Positions 1 through 11,965 of a stretch of DNA of 64,000 nt are shown piece by piece (position 1 is the stretch's first letter; every line of letters begins with the position of its first letter). The position numbers and the translations under genes are program-made. The notes under the pieces are model-generated. The model saw nothing but the letters and a program-made list of their open reading frames with translations, did not search any database and was not told the DNA's origin. The stretch spans positions 27,053,374 to 27,117,373 of the forward strand of contig NC_134547.1 in the NCBI RefSeq assembly GCF_050624435.1, read 5' to 3'. The DNA is from Tenrec ecaudatus. Its lineage: Eukaryota; Chordata; Mammalia; Afrosoricida; Tenrecidae.

Positions 1-1615
1 CCACCTGCACTTGAGCTTAGCCCAACTTTCCCTGCTGATAGGGAACCTCGAGTTGTATCTGGAGCATTCCCTGCAGCAGATGCCTTGCAAGATAATGCTG
101 ACACTTGCTGGGAAACACCTTCGACACTCATGCCTGCTTCGACACTGCCTCTAAACTTGTCTCAGTAATCCCAAAGGTGACCTCCAAATATTGATCCAGA
201 AAGAGCTGTGCTATCCTCTTAAAGGACTGCTAGCATTTTCTAGTATGTACAGGCAGAGACCCGAGGAATGTGTGCGGGAGTGAGATGATGATGCAAGGAG
301 CGAACGGTTGCATCAGTCTGAATGTGTTGACGTGGACCAACTAAGCACTGATCCTTCAGTCAGTGTTTCAGCACCAGATGTTAGGACAGAATCTAATAGT
401 TTATCTGTTTGGTTTACTGAAGCAAAGCTTCTGCAGTGGCTTAGAGCAAGTTAAGTTGAAGTACCAGACCTAGCTTGGTATACTTTAGAGGATTAAGGGA
501 ATGGGCGTGTTTCAGGGCAGACCCATAGACTCACAAATGGAATGCACTGAGGACACACCTTTTCTCTCAGTGGGAAACAAATTTCTGAAGGGATCATAAG
601 TATCTCTAAAGACTGCTGTGATTGATATTTTATTTTGAGCCAGTTTTGACAGTGGAAAATACCCTAATTAAGACGTTTGCACATAACATGGCTGATTGGG
701 TCCCATGGTAGTAGGCGGTAAGCAGTAGCATTTAACAGCAACAAGGTGGGTGTGGCTGCCAAATGGTTAGCAGAGTCAAAGTAGTAACAGAATAGCCTGA
801 TTTGTATGGCATTGGATACCTAAGCAGAGTGTCCCTAGGAGTGAAATAAATGAGAAACCTACCAAATCTATCATTGATCTGTACAAGTTGAAAAATTCTA
901 GGCCAGTTGAATAGCAGTCTAATTCAAATAGCCAGATATAGAGTCGCAAATGCTCGATCAATTCCCAAAAATTGAGCCAGTTCACAAACCCTTCATTTAC
1001 GGGGAAGCCAGGTCCCTTTGAGGAAGGCACCCACTACACTAATTAAAAAAATGCATAGTTAGCCTTTCTCCCAGGCCTGCCCAGTGGAAACTGCGCCTTT
1101 TATAAGTGACAATTCATTGGAGAAAGGAAATAATCAGACGTTGGGGATGGTTACTGGACATTGGCTCCAAACTGACATTAATCTAAGTGACCCTAAATTT
1201 TAAGGTCCCACAATCAGACTAGGAGCATATAAAGGTCAAGTTATAATGGAGTCTTAGCTCAGGTTGATCTCACAGGGGATCCAGTATGAGCCCAAACCTA
1301 TCCTATAGTAATTTCCCTGTTCTAGAACACATAAATGGAATAGACAGACTCACTGACTGCCAGTACCCCATATGGCTACCAGACTCTAGAACATGGACTA
1401 CTATGGCAGGGGCAGGAGTGGAAGCTAGTAAAGCTACCTCTACTTAGGAAAATGGTAAAGCCAACGCAATTATGTTTTCCTGGAGGGATTGCAAAGATCA
1501 GGGTGCAAAGATTGCACCATCAAGGAATTGAAGAATATAGGGCTGGAGACCATTACTTCCGAACTGAGCTGTTGTCTATGGGGGGACTAGCAAACTCTAG
1601 ACCTATGTGGTTTGT
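1..1615 (+). mobile_element. ERVL internal region (gag to protease part), degraded
   Basis: Old class III endogenous retrovirus remains on the plus strand. Nucleotide patterns resemble ERVL gag from the first base and the protease region near 1100-1450 (TTCATTTACGGGGAAGCC, CAGTACCCCATATGG). Frames are broken by many stops and indels. The copy enters from beyond the left edge and seems to resume at about 3440. It is described only as a relic; nothing functional remains. Confidence 0.72.
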
Positions 1616-1685
1616 AAGGGTCCAGGTATAAGCTGTGCTTACACACACACAAGCACCAGCAGCGGTTAAGCCAGTTTTTAGTGTG

Positions 1686-3018
1686 GGGTTTTTTAATCAC
1701 TTTATTAGGGGCTCTTACATCTCTTTTATAACAATCCATACATCAGTGGAGTCAAGCATATTTGTACATATGTTGCCATCATCATTTTCAAAACATTTTC
1801 TTTCTACTTGAGCCCTTGATATCAGCTCCTTTTTTCCCTCCCTCACCCACCCTCCCACCCTCAAGACTCTTGATAAATTATTATCGTTTTCCTATCTTAC
1901 ACCATCTTCTGTCTCCCTTCACCCACATTGCTGTTGTTTGTCCCCCTCAGGGTGTGGGGGTTATGTCTACATCATCATTGTAATCAATTCTCTGTTTCTC
2001 CCCCTTCTCCCCCTACATTCCCCCTAAGTGGCCTACGCTGATAGTATTGCTACTCCCATTACTGTTCCTGATGTGTTTATCTGTCCTGGATCCCGTGTGA
2101 CAAGAGCTCTTATCTGTACCATCTGGTCTAGCTAGATTTGTAAGCTAGAACTGGGATTTGTAAAGTAGAAGTGGGGTCATGATAGGTGGGTGGGGTGGGG
2201 TGCGGGAAGCACTAAAGAACTAAAGAAATGTGTGTCTCGTTGGTGCTGTACTGCACTCTGGCTGACTTGTCCCTCCTGTGAGGGATGTCCAATTGTCTAC
2301 AGATGGGCTTTGAGTCTCCATCCGACTCCCTTCATTCACATCATATGATGGTTTGGGGTCTCCTGATGTCTGATACTGTTAGATTCCTCAGGTGGAAATA
2401 CCTGGGTCATTGGCTTCCCATGAGAATGAATTCACACCGAAGCCTGGTTTGTGATCCAAGTGAATTTTTATAAAGAAGTGTAAAGGTGAAACTGAGGTAC
2501 AGGGAGGAAGACAGACATAACTGACAGGACAAGGAAAGCAGAAACAGAAATAGCTTTATTAGGTGGGGCAGTAGGGCGGCTCCTGCGGCTCCCTGCCGAG
2601 GTTTCGTGACCTAGGCGGACAGGTCAGGGAAGTCCCATTCAGCAGCTGGGGGCGAGGGTTTTTACAGGGGTAGTGAGGAATGTATGGCAATTAGCATATG
2701 GGGTCTGGAGACCTGGAGAATTGCTTGTCATCTCCTTGCAATTCTGACTTTTCAGGGCCCTCCACTGGGAGGCGTGGTTGACAGTACTGGTTGACTCCAT
2801 TGACTCAATTAAGCTCACCTGGCCTAGATTGAGGTCCTCCCAAGAGTACTGGCTTCGTCTCAACTGCCTGAATTTATTCATGCCATCCAGCCTGGAGCAG
2901 CTTCCCACAGTCTGTAAGGGTGGAGGGAGGCCTTGGCAGGTAGAGGTAGAGGTTTCTGCCTCTAGCTCCCTAACACTTTCTGATCCCATCTACACCTTGT
3001 GATCACACAGGCTGGGCA
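1686..3018 (-). mobile_element. LUR copy a, split by an LTR
   Basis: Minus-strand segments 1686-2376 and about 2976-3018. The tail reads as ATCACTTTATTAGGGGCTC on plus; the match resumes beyond the LTR with GTGATCACACAGGCTGG. It is inserted in ERVL internal sequence and is more diverged than the copies at 9-13 kb. Confidence 0.72.
2377..2975 (-). mobile_element. Solo LTR, minus strand
   Basis: Palindromic ends TGTTAG and CTAACA bound 599 bp. A minus-strand AATAAA lies at 2558-2553. It interrupts LUR copy a: the LUR match stops at GATAC and resumes beyond 2975. A second related LTR is at 42296. Confidence 0.72.
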
Positions 3019-3439
3019 ACAATTTTATTAAAGCATAGATAGAATCATTTCCAAAGAAAGTATGTGAGTCCTTCTGGCATGGTGAAAAGGATACCTTAAG
3101 CATAGATAAAATATGCTTTGCTCCCGGAATGTAGTGGGGGCCCCTTTCACAAATTAAGAAGGGTCATTCATTGTCTAGGGGAAGACTCCTAGTTTCTAAA
3201 AGACAGTTTTAAAGGGGAGGACTTTGCCACTCCACAGATGTACAATTAGCTTTCTAATTAGTTATTTAGACCACCCTTGAGGCTCTTTAAATTGCAATCT
3301 CAGCTTTTGTCTCTGGATCAGTGTGCTGTCAGATTTATCTCCAGCAGCACTGCTGTGTGAGGACATTCATTAGGGCCTAGCTTCAAGGTTGACCTGTTTA
3401 CTAACCTGTTCTCACAAGGTCTTCTGTTAATTCCCATAT

Positions 3440-3705
3440 TGCAGGCAGAAAATGCCTCTTCTGTCCCTGTCAATTTGGTCAGTGCAAAAAACAGATGGAT
3501 CTTTGAGAATGGCAGGGGGTGCCTGGAAACTTATCCAGGTGGTGACTCCAATTGCAGCTACTGTCCCAGAAATGGTTTTATTGCTTGAGTAGATTAATAT
3601 CTCTTCTAGTATCTGATAGCAGCTACTAATTGGGCAAATGTGTTTTTCTCAATTCCAGTTTTAAAGGAGCAGCACAAGCAGTTTGCCTTTAGCTGTTGTG
3701 GCAGT
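3440..3705 (+). mobile_element. ERVL pol fragment (start of reverse transcriptase)
   Basis: AACAGATGGATCTTTGAGAA and GTGGTGACTCCAATTGCAGC match the beginning of ERVL pol, following on from the 1-1615 part. The stretch 3019-3439 between the LUR/LTR insert and this segment is unassigned. Broken frame. Confidence 0.68.
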
Positions 3706-3719
3706 TAGATGTTATGTCA

Positions 3720-5325
3720 ACGTGACCCTGTGGGAAACTGTAGCACTAGTCCCACCTATCAAACAGGTTACAGCCTGATGACTCCTCCTAGGGGATATGA
3801 ACTTTCAAATAAGAAAGACAATGAGAGCAGCAAGAGGAGATAAGCAGCACCTGAGAGGGGATTGAGGGGCAGCTGGGAGGAGGAGGATGACCAAGCAGCA
3901 CACACTGCAGAGAACAGCGCAAAAGAGTTACTGAAAGGGATAGCACTTCCAGACCACAGGATTGTCACCATAAAGATAGGTAGACACAAATAGACTACAA
4001 CGAGAGAGCAGAAACACCAGCCAATTAGAACCGCTTAGGGCATCTCCTCGGCCGCCTGAGGGGAGATTCCCGGGTCTTTGAATTGGGAAGCTAGCTGAGG
4101 GGGTGGGGGGTACGTGCCAGTGGGGTGTGATGGAGCAAAAGGATCATAATTCGAAGTGACCAGACTGGGACCAGGGAAAATAAAAATATAAATTTCTTTG
4201 GCTTCCTGCCAAGACCAGAAGACTGCCAGTGGAGATCCCCCATCTAGGACTCACTCCTAGTAGTGGGTACTTCACAGCTTACTGAGCCTCACAGGGCTGA
4301 GAACAGGGCAGCTGAAAGCAGGTGTTAAGTGATTAACACCAAGAGCTCCAGCCCCCTCCTGAGGTACCACTCAGCACAACCCCTGATCGGAAGACACCCC
4401 AAAGGCCTGGTACCTTAAATAATTGGGCCACTCTGAGGATTTATTTTCATATTACTTGTTACACATACCTGGATTGCATACACCTGACTCATTGACTAAG
4501 TATTTGCATCACAAAACAAGAAGCTGGAGCAGGTTTGGCAGGCAGAACAGGTTTTACAAGCCCAGGCAAGGAATTTATATAAGGGAGTTTATATATATCA
4601 TTTGTATGATATATTACTTTACGTTTTTTCCTTCCGATCTCATTGGTTTATTTCCTAGACCCCTAACACCCCATCTACCTACTAGTTCGCACCCACAACA
4701 GAGACTAAGCTCTGTGTGAAGCTTAGTGTCCCGGACAAACATACATTAACAGCTCTCCTGCATCTTATGCTAGTATGATTTTTCCTATTACTATTATTAA
4801 AACTTTCATCTCTTACCCCTTTTCTTTCATTTTCCTTTCTTTAGTCTAAATATCCAAAGTTTTACTTCATAACATCATTAACCTGTCTTTTAGTTTCACT
4901 GTACTGATCATCAAAATTTTTCTTACATTTTCAGACTCATAAAACCAAAGACTAATACTACTATCACTATATTTAAAATTGTTTTTGCTCTCAAATAGTA
5001 GTACCCATTGATCCATCGTTGCAAATGAGGCATTTCAGGGCCAAATACCCCTTCCTTTAACCTACTATATAACACTACCTGATCCTCCACCCTCTTTTTT
5101 AACCTACTGCTTCTTTCACTCTCCCAACACTCATAACATTTCCTCCCCAAATTTCATATGACTCCCTTAACACATAAATTAGCAACCTCCCTCAGACACT
5201 TAATACAAACTATCCATTAACCCTCTACTGCACCACTTAATAGAGTTAACCAGTTCCAAATAACATCGCCTACATAACACTCCCAATAGACTCCAAGATG
5301 ACAAGGAAACAACAGAAGATATTAG

Positions 5326-5359
<34 letters not shown>

Positions 5360-5592
5360 CAAGAGAAACAGAAACAAATAACCAAATAGCAATCAGACTT
5401 AAATGTAATACCTGAAACTGTACAAGTTATGGATTTCCCAGAAAAAGAATGTAAAGAATGATGTTTGTGCTCATGCAACTGCTGAAAGAAGTCTGAAAGG
5501 AAAAATCAAACAATAGAAAAGCTATAACCTCATTAGAGAAACAAACAGAAACACAAAAATCAAACACTACAATAAATAGCAGAATTACAAAG
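3720..5592 (+). mobile_element. Probable L1 5' UTR region with LTR-like start
   Basis: 3720-4000 resembles an LTR or 5' UTR repeat (GTTAGATGTTATGTCAACGT). 4000-5592 is A-rich, non-coding, and leads into L1 ORF1-like sequence that resumes after the hAT at 6330. A (CA)n tract lies at 5330-5356. Assignment is by position and composition. Confidence 0.45.
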
Positions 5593-6329
5593 CAGGGGTG
5601 TCAAACTCAATTAAAAAGCGGGCCATTTGGTGCAACAGGCAAGATTCACATGGGCCACATCACATTTACAAATTTTGTTCAATTTCTATTTTGAAGTGAG
5701 GATTCAGGAATATGGATAGGATAATTAAAATACTATAATAGCTTTTATTTAAATATTTATTTTATTTAATGTATTTATAAAACTAAAATTATTGTTTTAC
5801 CCTTAACTTGACAGTGCTTTCCTTCTACTAGTTTTCACTACGTCTTATGTTGTGACCGGAAAATATAACAAGGTAACTAATAAAAAACACCAAGATTTGG
5901 GCAGCTGACAAACGTGATGCACAATTGTAATGGCTTCCCTCTAAAAATGTTCACTAGCACTGCTGCTAGGTATGATCATAACAGCACAACCCAGAGTGCT
6001 ATTTTTCACCTTTTCACTATTGGGATCTCTTTACATTATGTGACACTGAGAGTGGCAGACAGATCGCTTCCAATCATCACTGGAACTAGGTCAGTGCATT
6101 TATACACATCCACAGGCCCCCCCCAAAAGCACTGGGCCACATGTATACTCATCTTCAGATAAAGGGTTAACGAGGGAATTGTGTGTACGGTATTGCCTCG
6201 ATCTCCCCTAAGTACTATTTTCTTCATAACAATTTTTTTCTATTTTCATTTTATTTCAGAGCATCGCAGGCCACAAAAAAAGCTCCTCAGGGGCTACATG
6301 CGGCCGACAGGGCCAGTTTGACACCCCTG
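5593..6329. mobile_element. Nonautonomous hAT DNA transposon with 15 bp TIRs
   Basis: Perfect terminal inverted repeats CAGGGGTGTCAAACT / AGTTTGACACCCCTG bound a 737 bp element without coding capacity. The flanking 8-mers TTACAAAG (5585-5592) and CTATAAAG (6330-6337) match at six of eight bases, as expected for a hAT duplication. Subterminal GGGCC-rich blocks (about 5620-5660 and 6285-6320) are typical of hAT elements with this terminus. It interrupts an L1 5' region. Confidence 0.8.
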
Positions 6330-7780
6330 CTATAAAGGAAAAGCGGGAGGCTGTAAAAAAAATAGAGATACAGAATTGAAGAGATAGAAACCCAAATTAG
6401 TGAACTGAAAGACAAATCTATAGATTCCAATCAAAAGGAAGGACAAATAACCAAAAAATGCAAAAGAGACTGAGAAAAGCTTGATAATAATGTGGGACAC
6501 CATTAAGAGGAACAACCTGCATCTTGTAGGAATTTCAGAAGAGGAAGAAACAAACAAAGTTACATCCACACAGAGAATAGTCCAAGAGCACCAGCCAAAG
6601 AACTTTGCTCAATGTCTAAAAGAGAAAAAGACGATTGTTTAGGAAGCCAAAAGAACCCCAGCCAGGAGAGATTCTAAAAGGCAAACTCCACGGCATATTG
6701 TAGTCAAGATGTCGAACATCAGAACGGAAACAAAAAACAATCTAAAAGCACCTAGAGAAAAAGATCAATTACACACAAAGGTTCAGCAACTAAATATGGT
6801 GGTATAATACAATTATTTCAAGACAAGAAAAGCCAAAAGCAAGACCACCATTACAAAAAATACTCAATGAAGTACTGTGGCCAAAAAAACCAACAGCAAC
6901 AACACACAAACCTGAAACCAACATTCAAGACAATTCCTCACAAAAACCAGCACACACAGAACAACACCCAGAGCAAGGGAACGACACAGGAAGAACAAAG
7001 AAACTGAACACAATACACATCCAAACACACGCATATATAAACCAAAATGGTGGAAACAAATACACATACATGTCAATAATTTCACTGAATGTTAATGTAC
7101 TAAATACACCAGTACAGAGACAGAGAGAAGCTGAATGGATAAGAAAGCAAGCCCCATCAATATGCTGCCTACAAGAAAAACACCTCACAAACAGAGACTT
7201 GAAGACATTAAAAATCAGAGGTGGAACAAAAGCATACCCAGCAAACAGCAACAAAACTCAGCAGGGGTAACAATATTAATCTCCAAGAAGATAAACTTCA
7301 AGGTAAACAACATAACGAGAAAAGATTGAATACTACATAATGATAAAGGGAAAAATAGCTCAGAAAACCATAACTATAATAGTCATCTATGCACTCAATG
7401 AAACACCTTTGAAATACATCAGATCCTCATAGAATTGAAAAAGGACCAAGACACATCGACAGTAAGAACAGAAGACTTCAATACACCACTCTCAAAGAAA
7501 AAAAAATGTCAAGAAAAAAGGCAATGAAGACCAAAAAAAGTTTAATAACACAATCAATAAAAACTATCTTGGATGTATGAGCCCCTAATAAAATGTTTTT
7601 TAAAAAAACTATCTTGGAGGGAAGATGGTGACTGAGTAACACATACCAGAGGGACTCCACAGAAATCAACCCAGGAGAGCTACTAAGAGGGAAATTCAAC
7701 ACTGCTGGGTCGCAGGAGGCGCATCATAAAGATAAGTAGGCACAGATCCACAAGGTTTGAAGGGACTGGCGGGCCCTCAA
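6330..7780 (+). mobile_element. Old L1, ORF1 3' part and ORF2 start
   Basis: ORF1-like sequence from 6330 to about 6700. The ORF2 start is near 7070, with a frame reading MSIISLNVNVLNTPVQRQRE (7070-7270), the L1 endonuclease N-terminus. It is broken within 200 bp. At about 7612 another L1 5' start (GGAAGATGGTGACTGAG) follows. Confidence 0.72.
7574..7603 (+). mobile_element. 30 bp tail-only LUR insertion b
   Basis: Only TGTATGAGCCCCTAATAAAA plus TGTTTTTTAA is inserted, between two perfect copies of AAAAACTATCTTGGA (7559-7573 and 7604-7618). It is a retroposition event that copied about 25 nt of the LUR 3' end. Confidence 0.82.
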
Positions 7781-8748
7781 AGTTTAGTATTAAGGTAGTA
7801 GATAGACATTGGGCCTCCATTCAAGTACTGCCTCAATGCAACACTGTGTTCTATTAAACTGGCATTCCATGATGCTCACCTTCCCAACACAATCGATGAA
7901 GACAAATGAGTGCATAAGCAAATGTGGTGAAGAAAACTGATGGTGGCAAAAGATATAGTGTCTAAGGTCTTAAAGACTCAAGGTAAACAAGCGACCATCT
8001 AGCTGAGGAGCAACAAAGCCCACATGGAAGAAGCACACCAGCCTGTGGGATTATGAGGTGTCAAAGGGATGAGGTAGGAGCCATCAAAGAACAAAAAATA
8101 TTATCATTGTGAACGAGGGGGGTGCAGATTAGGGAACCAAGAGAGACTCATCTGCAGACAACTGGACATCCCCTTACAGAAGGGTTGGGGGGTGGGGCGA
8201 GACAGCCAATCAGGATGCATTGTAGCAACAATGAAACTTACAACTTTCTTCTAGTTCTTTAATGCTTCCTTCCCCACCACTATCATGATCCCAATTCTAA
8301 TTTACAAATCTGGCTAGATGAGAGGATGTACACTGGTACAGATAGAAACTGGAAAAACAGGGAATCTGGGACAGATGATCCCTTCAGGACCAGTGGTGAG
8401 AGTGGGGATACCAGGAGGGTGGAAGGAGTGGGGGGGAGGGGAAACCAATTACAAGGATGTACATATAACCTCCTCCCTGGGGAATGGACAACAGAAAAGT
8501 TGGTGGAGGGCGATGTTGGACAGTGCAAGATATTACAAAATAATACATTGCCAAGGGTTAATGAGAGAGAGGGCAGCGACGGGTGGGGGGGGAGAATGAG
8601 GAGCTGATGCCAAGGGCTTAAGTGGAGAGCAAATGTTTTGAGAATGATGTGGGCAACGAATGTACAAATGTGCTTGACACAATTGATGTGCTATGGATTG
8701 TGATAAGAGTTGTATGAGCCCCCAATAAAATGATTTAAAAAATAAAGA
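7781..8748 (+). mobile_element. LUR copy c, 5'-truncated
   Basis: Begins at GTTTAGTATTAAGG and runs through a single module (7880-8060), the body with the conserved CTATCATGATCCCAATTCTA block (8281-8300), and the tail CCCCCAATAAAATGATT plus A-rich sequence. Open frames on both strands (for example 8283-8528) are not conserved with the other copies. Confidence 0.8.
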
Positions 8749-9204
8749 TTTATTTGAACATAAAAAATAGATATAACTGATGGCATATATTCAATCTTGT
8801 TTTGTTAGGTGCCACCCAGTCAGTTCAGACTCGGTGACCCTATCGACAACATAAGGAAACAGTGCTTGTTTCTTGTGTCATCCTTACACACGTTTTCTCT
8901 TTGAGCCTATGATTTCAGTCATGTCAATCCATCTTTTTTGCTGTGCCTTTTCTGTAACAAGCATTCTTTCAGGGACTGGTCTCTCCTGAAAACCTGTCCA
9001 ATGTCCAACATCTTGCCATCCTTGTATCTAAGGAGCATTCCGGCTGTACTTCTTCCAAGACAGATTTGTTGTTGTTTTTTGGCAGTCCAATTACTTCCAA
9101 TATTTTTCACAAGCACCATAATTCAAATACATCGATTCTACATTGATCTTCCTTAATCAATGTCCAATTTTTACATGTGAATGAGATGATTAAAAATGCC
9201 ATGG

Positions 9205-11965
9205 CCCCCAAAAGACTGGACTGGAAAACGCTCCTAAGGGCCAGCAAACGATCCCTGAACTAACTACAAGCTTTTCTCTTGTGAACTGTTTTGTTCTGTT
9301 CTTTGTCAGTGGTTTGTTTTTGTTGTTTTGTTGCCTGGTTGTATACTGTTGCTTTGTTTTCCTCTGTCTTGTTTTCGTGCATGTTAGTGTCTCCACAGGT
9401 CTGTCTGAATAGGACAGGCTGGATGAACTATCTGGAGGAAAAACAACGGGACCGACAGTTCCGGGAGGACTTGGGGTGGGGGGGTAGAGGGGTATAAGGA
9501 AGTGGTGTTAACAAACCCAGGGACAAGGGAAAATCATGGGACCCCAAATGGTAGAGAAGGGGGAGTGGCAGGCCTGGTGGGAAATGATCAAGGGTAAGGT
9601 TGCTTAGAGAAGAGGTATACTCTAGCCCAGGTGGCGATGAAGCATGGTAGTAGGGCAGGAGGAAGGTCAAGGGAGATGGAGGAAAGAGCTAGGAGTCAAA
9701 GGGCATTCATGGAGGTCTAGACAAAGACAGGTACATGCAAATATATATAGGAGGATGGGGAAATAGATCTATGTGTCTATATTTATAGGTCAAGTATTAA
9801 GGTGGCGGAAGGACCTTGGGCCTCTACTCAAACACTCCCTCAATGTATGAATACCTTCTTTTATTAAATTGGAACCCTATGATGCTCACTCTCCCAACAC
9901 AACGGCTGGAGCCAAAGTGGGTGAACAAGTAAATGTGGTGAAGAAAGCGGATGGTGCCCAGCTATCAAAAGAGATAGTGACTGGGGTCTTAAAGGCTTGA
10001 AGATAAACAAGCAGCCATCTAGCTCAGAAGAAACAAAGTCCACATGGAAGAACACACCAGCCTGTGTGATAGAGTGGTCCCAAAGGGATCAGTTACCAGG
10101 CATCAAAGAACAAAAAATCATAGCATTGACTGCACACCTCCATGATAGGATCGCTGAAGACAAATGGGTGCATAAGCAAATGTGGTGAAGAAAGCTGATG
10201 GTGCCCGGCTATCAAAAGAGATAGTGTCTGGGGTCTTAAAGGCTTGAAGGTGAACAAGCGGCCATCTAGCTCAGAAGCAAATAAGCCCACATGGAAGAAG
10301 CACATCGGCCAGTGCAAACCCGAGGTGCCCAAGGGACCAGGTATAAGGCACCATGCAAAAAAAAAACAAAGATATAAGTGTGTGTATGTATGTGTATATA
10401 TGTGTATATGTATATATGTATGTATATATGTATATATATATATCATAATAAATGAAGGGGGAAGTGCAGAGTGGAGACCCAAGGCCCAAGTGTCGACCAA
10501 TGGAGATCCCCTCATAGAGGGGTTTAGGAGAGGAGATGGGTTAATTAGGGTGTGAGGTAGTATCGATGAATAACACAGCTTTCCCCCAGATCCTGGATGC
10601 TTCCTCCCCCCAACTACCATGATCCGAATTCTACCTTGCAGGGCTGGATAGGACAGAGGCTGTACACGGGTACATATGAGGGTTGGAGGTACAGGGAATC
10701 CAGGGTGGATGATACCTTCAGGACCAAGGGTGTGAGGGACTATGCTGGGAGAGTGGAGGGTGAGTGGGTTGGAAAGGGGAACTGATTACAAGGATCCACA
10801 TGTGACCTCTTCCCTGGGAGAGGGACAGCAGAGAAGGGGGGAAGGGAGACTCCGGATAGGGCAAGATATGACAAAATAACGAGGTATAAATTACCAAGGG
10901 CATACGAGGGAGGGGGGAAAGGGGAGGGAGGGGGGTGGAAAAAGGAGGACCTGATGCAAGGGGCTTAAGTGGAGAGCAAATGCCTTGAGAATGATTGGGG
11001 CAGGGAATGTATGGATGTGCTTTATACAATTGATGTATGTATATGTATGGATTGTGGTAAGAGTTGCTTGAGTCCCTAATAAAATGTAAAAGAAGAAAAG
11101 AGAAAAAAATGATTAGGGCAAAGACTGTACAGATGTGCTTTATACAATTGATGTATGTATATGTATGAACTGTGAAAAGAATTGTATCAGCCCCAATAAA
11201 TTGTTAAAATAAAAAAATTTTTTTAAAAAAAGCAACAAAAAAAGATGTAAGTGTGTGTATGTATGTGTATATATGTGTATATGTATGTGTATATATGTAT
11301 ATACATGCCATATTAAATGAAGGGGGAAGTGCAGAGTGGAGACCCAAGGCCCAAGTGTCGGCCAATGGAGATCCCCTCATAGAGGGGTTTAGGCGAGGAG
11401 ATGGGTTAATTAGGGTGTGAGGTAGTACCGATGAAGAACACAGCTTTCCCCCAGATCCTGGATGCTTCCTCACCCCAACTACCATGATCCGAATTCTACC
11501 TTGCAGGCCTGGATAGGACAGAGGCTGTACACTGGTACATATGAGGGCTGGAGGCACAGGGAATCCAGGGTGGATGATACCTTCAGGACCAAGGGTGTGA
11601 GGGACGATGCTGGGAGAGTGGAGGGTGAGTGGGTTGGAAAGGGGGAAGTGATTACAAGGATCCACATGTGACCTCTTCCCTGGGAGAGGGACAGCAGAGA
11701 AGGGGGGAAGGGAGATTCCTGATGGGGCAAGATATGACAACATAACGATGTATAAATTACCAAGGGCACATGAGGGAGGGGAGAAAGGGGAGGGAGTGGG
11801 GAAAAAAAAAGAGGACCTGATGCAAGGGGCTTAAGTGGAGAGCAAATGCCTTGAGAATGATTGGGGCAGGGAATGTATGGATGTGCTTTATACAATTGAT
11901 GTATGTATATGTATGGATGGTGATAAGAGTTGTATGAGTCCCTAATAAAATGTAAAAAAAGAAAA
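9205..11965 (+). mobile_element. LUR retroposon, compound copy d (three 3' tails)
   Basis: 2.76 kb insert bounded by AAAAATGCCATGG (9192-9204) and AAAAATGCCACGG (11966-11978), a 13 bp target duplication with one change in the surrounding RTE. It has a T-rich 5' segment, two copies of a roughly 190 bp module (about 9887-10070 and 10145-10330), an internal microsatellite (10376-10443), a GC-richer body and the tail CCTAATAAAATG. After the first tail (about 11085) a second short tail unit (11110-11210, ending AATAAATTGTTAAAA) and then another truncated body (11230-11965) follow. No sense-strand protein is encoded. Confidence 0.85.
10376..10443 (+). repeat. (TATG)n/(TA)n internal to LUR
   Basis: Alternating TGTGTATATATG units. 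The same position in other LUR copies holds related but different tracts (11245-11306, 12958-13008, 28264-28282, 38143-38211, and (AC)n at 39203-39249). Confidence 0.85.

Noticed and set aside
5328..5356. (CA)n and other short tandem repeats considered as CRISPR-like arrays
   Set aside because: Plain dinucleotide microsatellites without spacers, in a mammalian genome.
11204..11743. Recurring 175-211 codon frames antisense to LUR (10093-10620, 11204-11743, 27675-28310, 37679-38227) sharing stretches such as MRGSPLADTWALGLHSALPP
   Set aside because: They recur because the DNA repeats recur. The shared starts and stops are not kept in older copies, the products are low-complexity Pro/Ser/Leu chains, and no initiation context or family match is seen.
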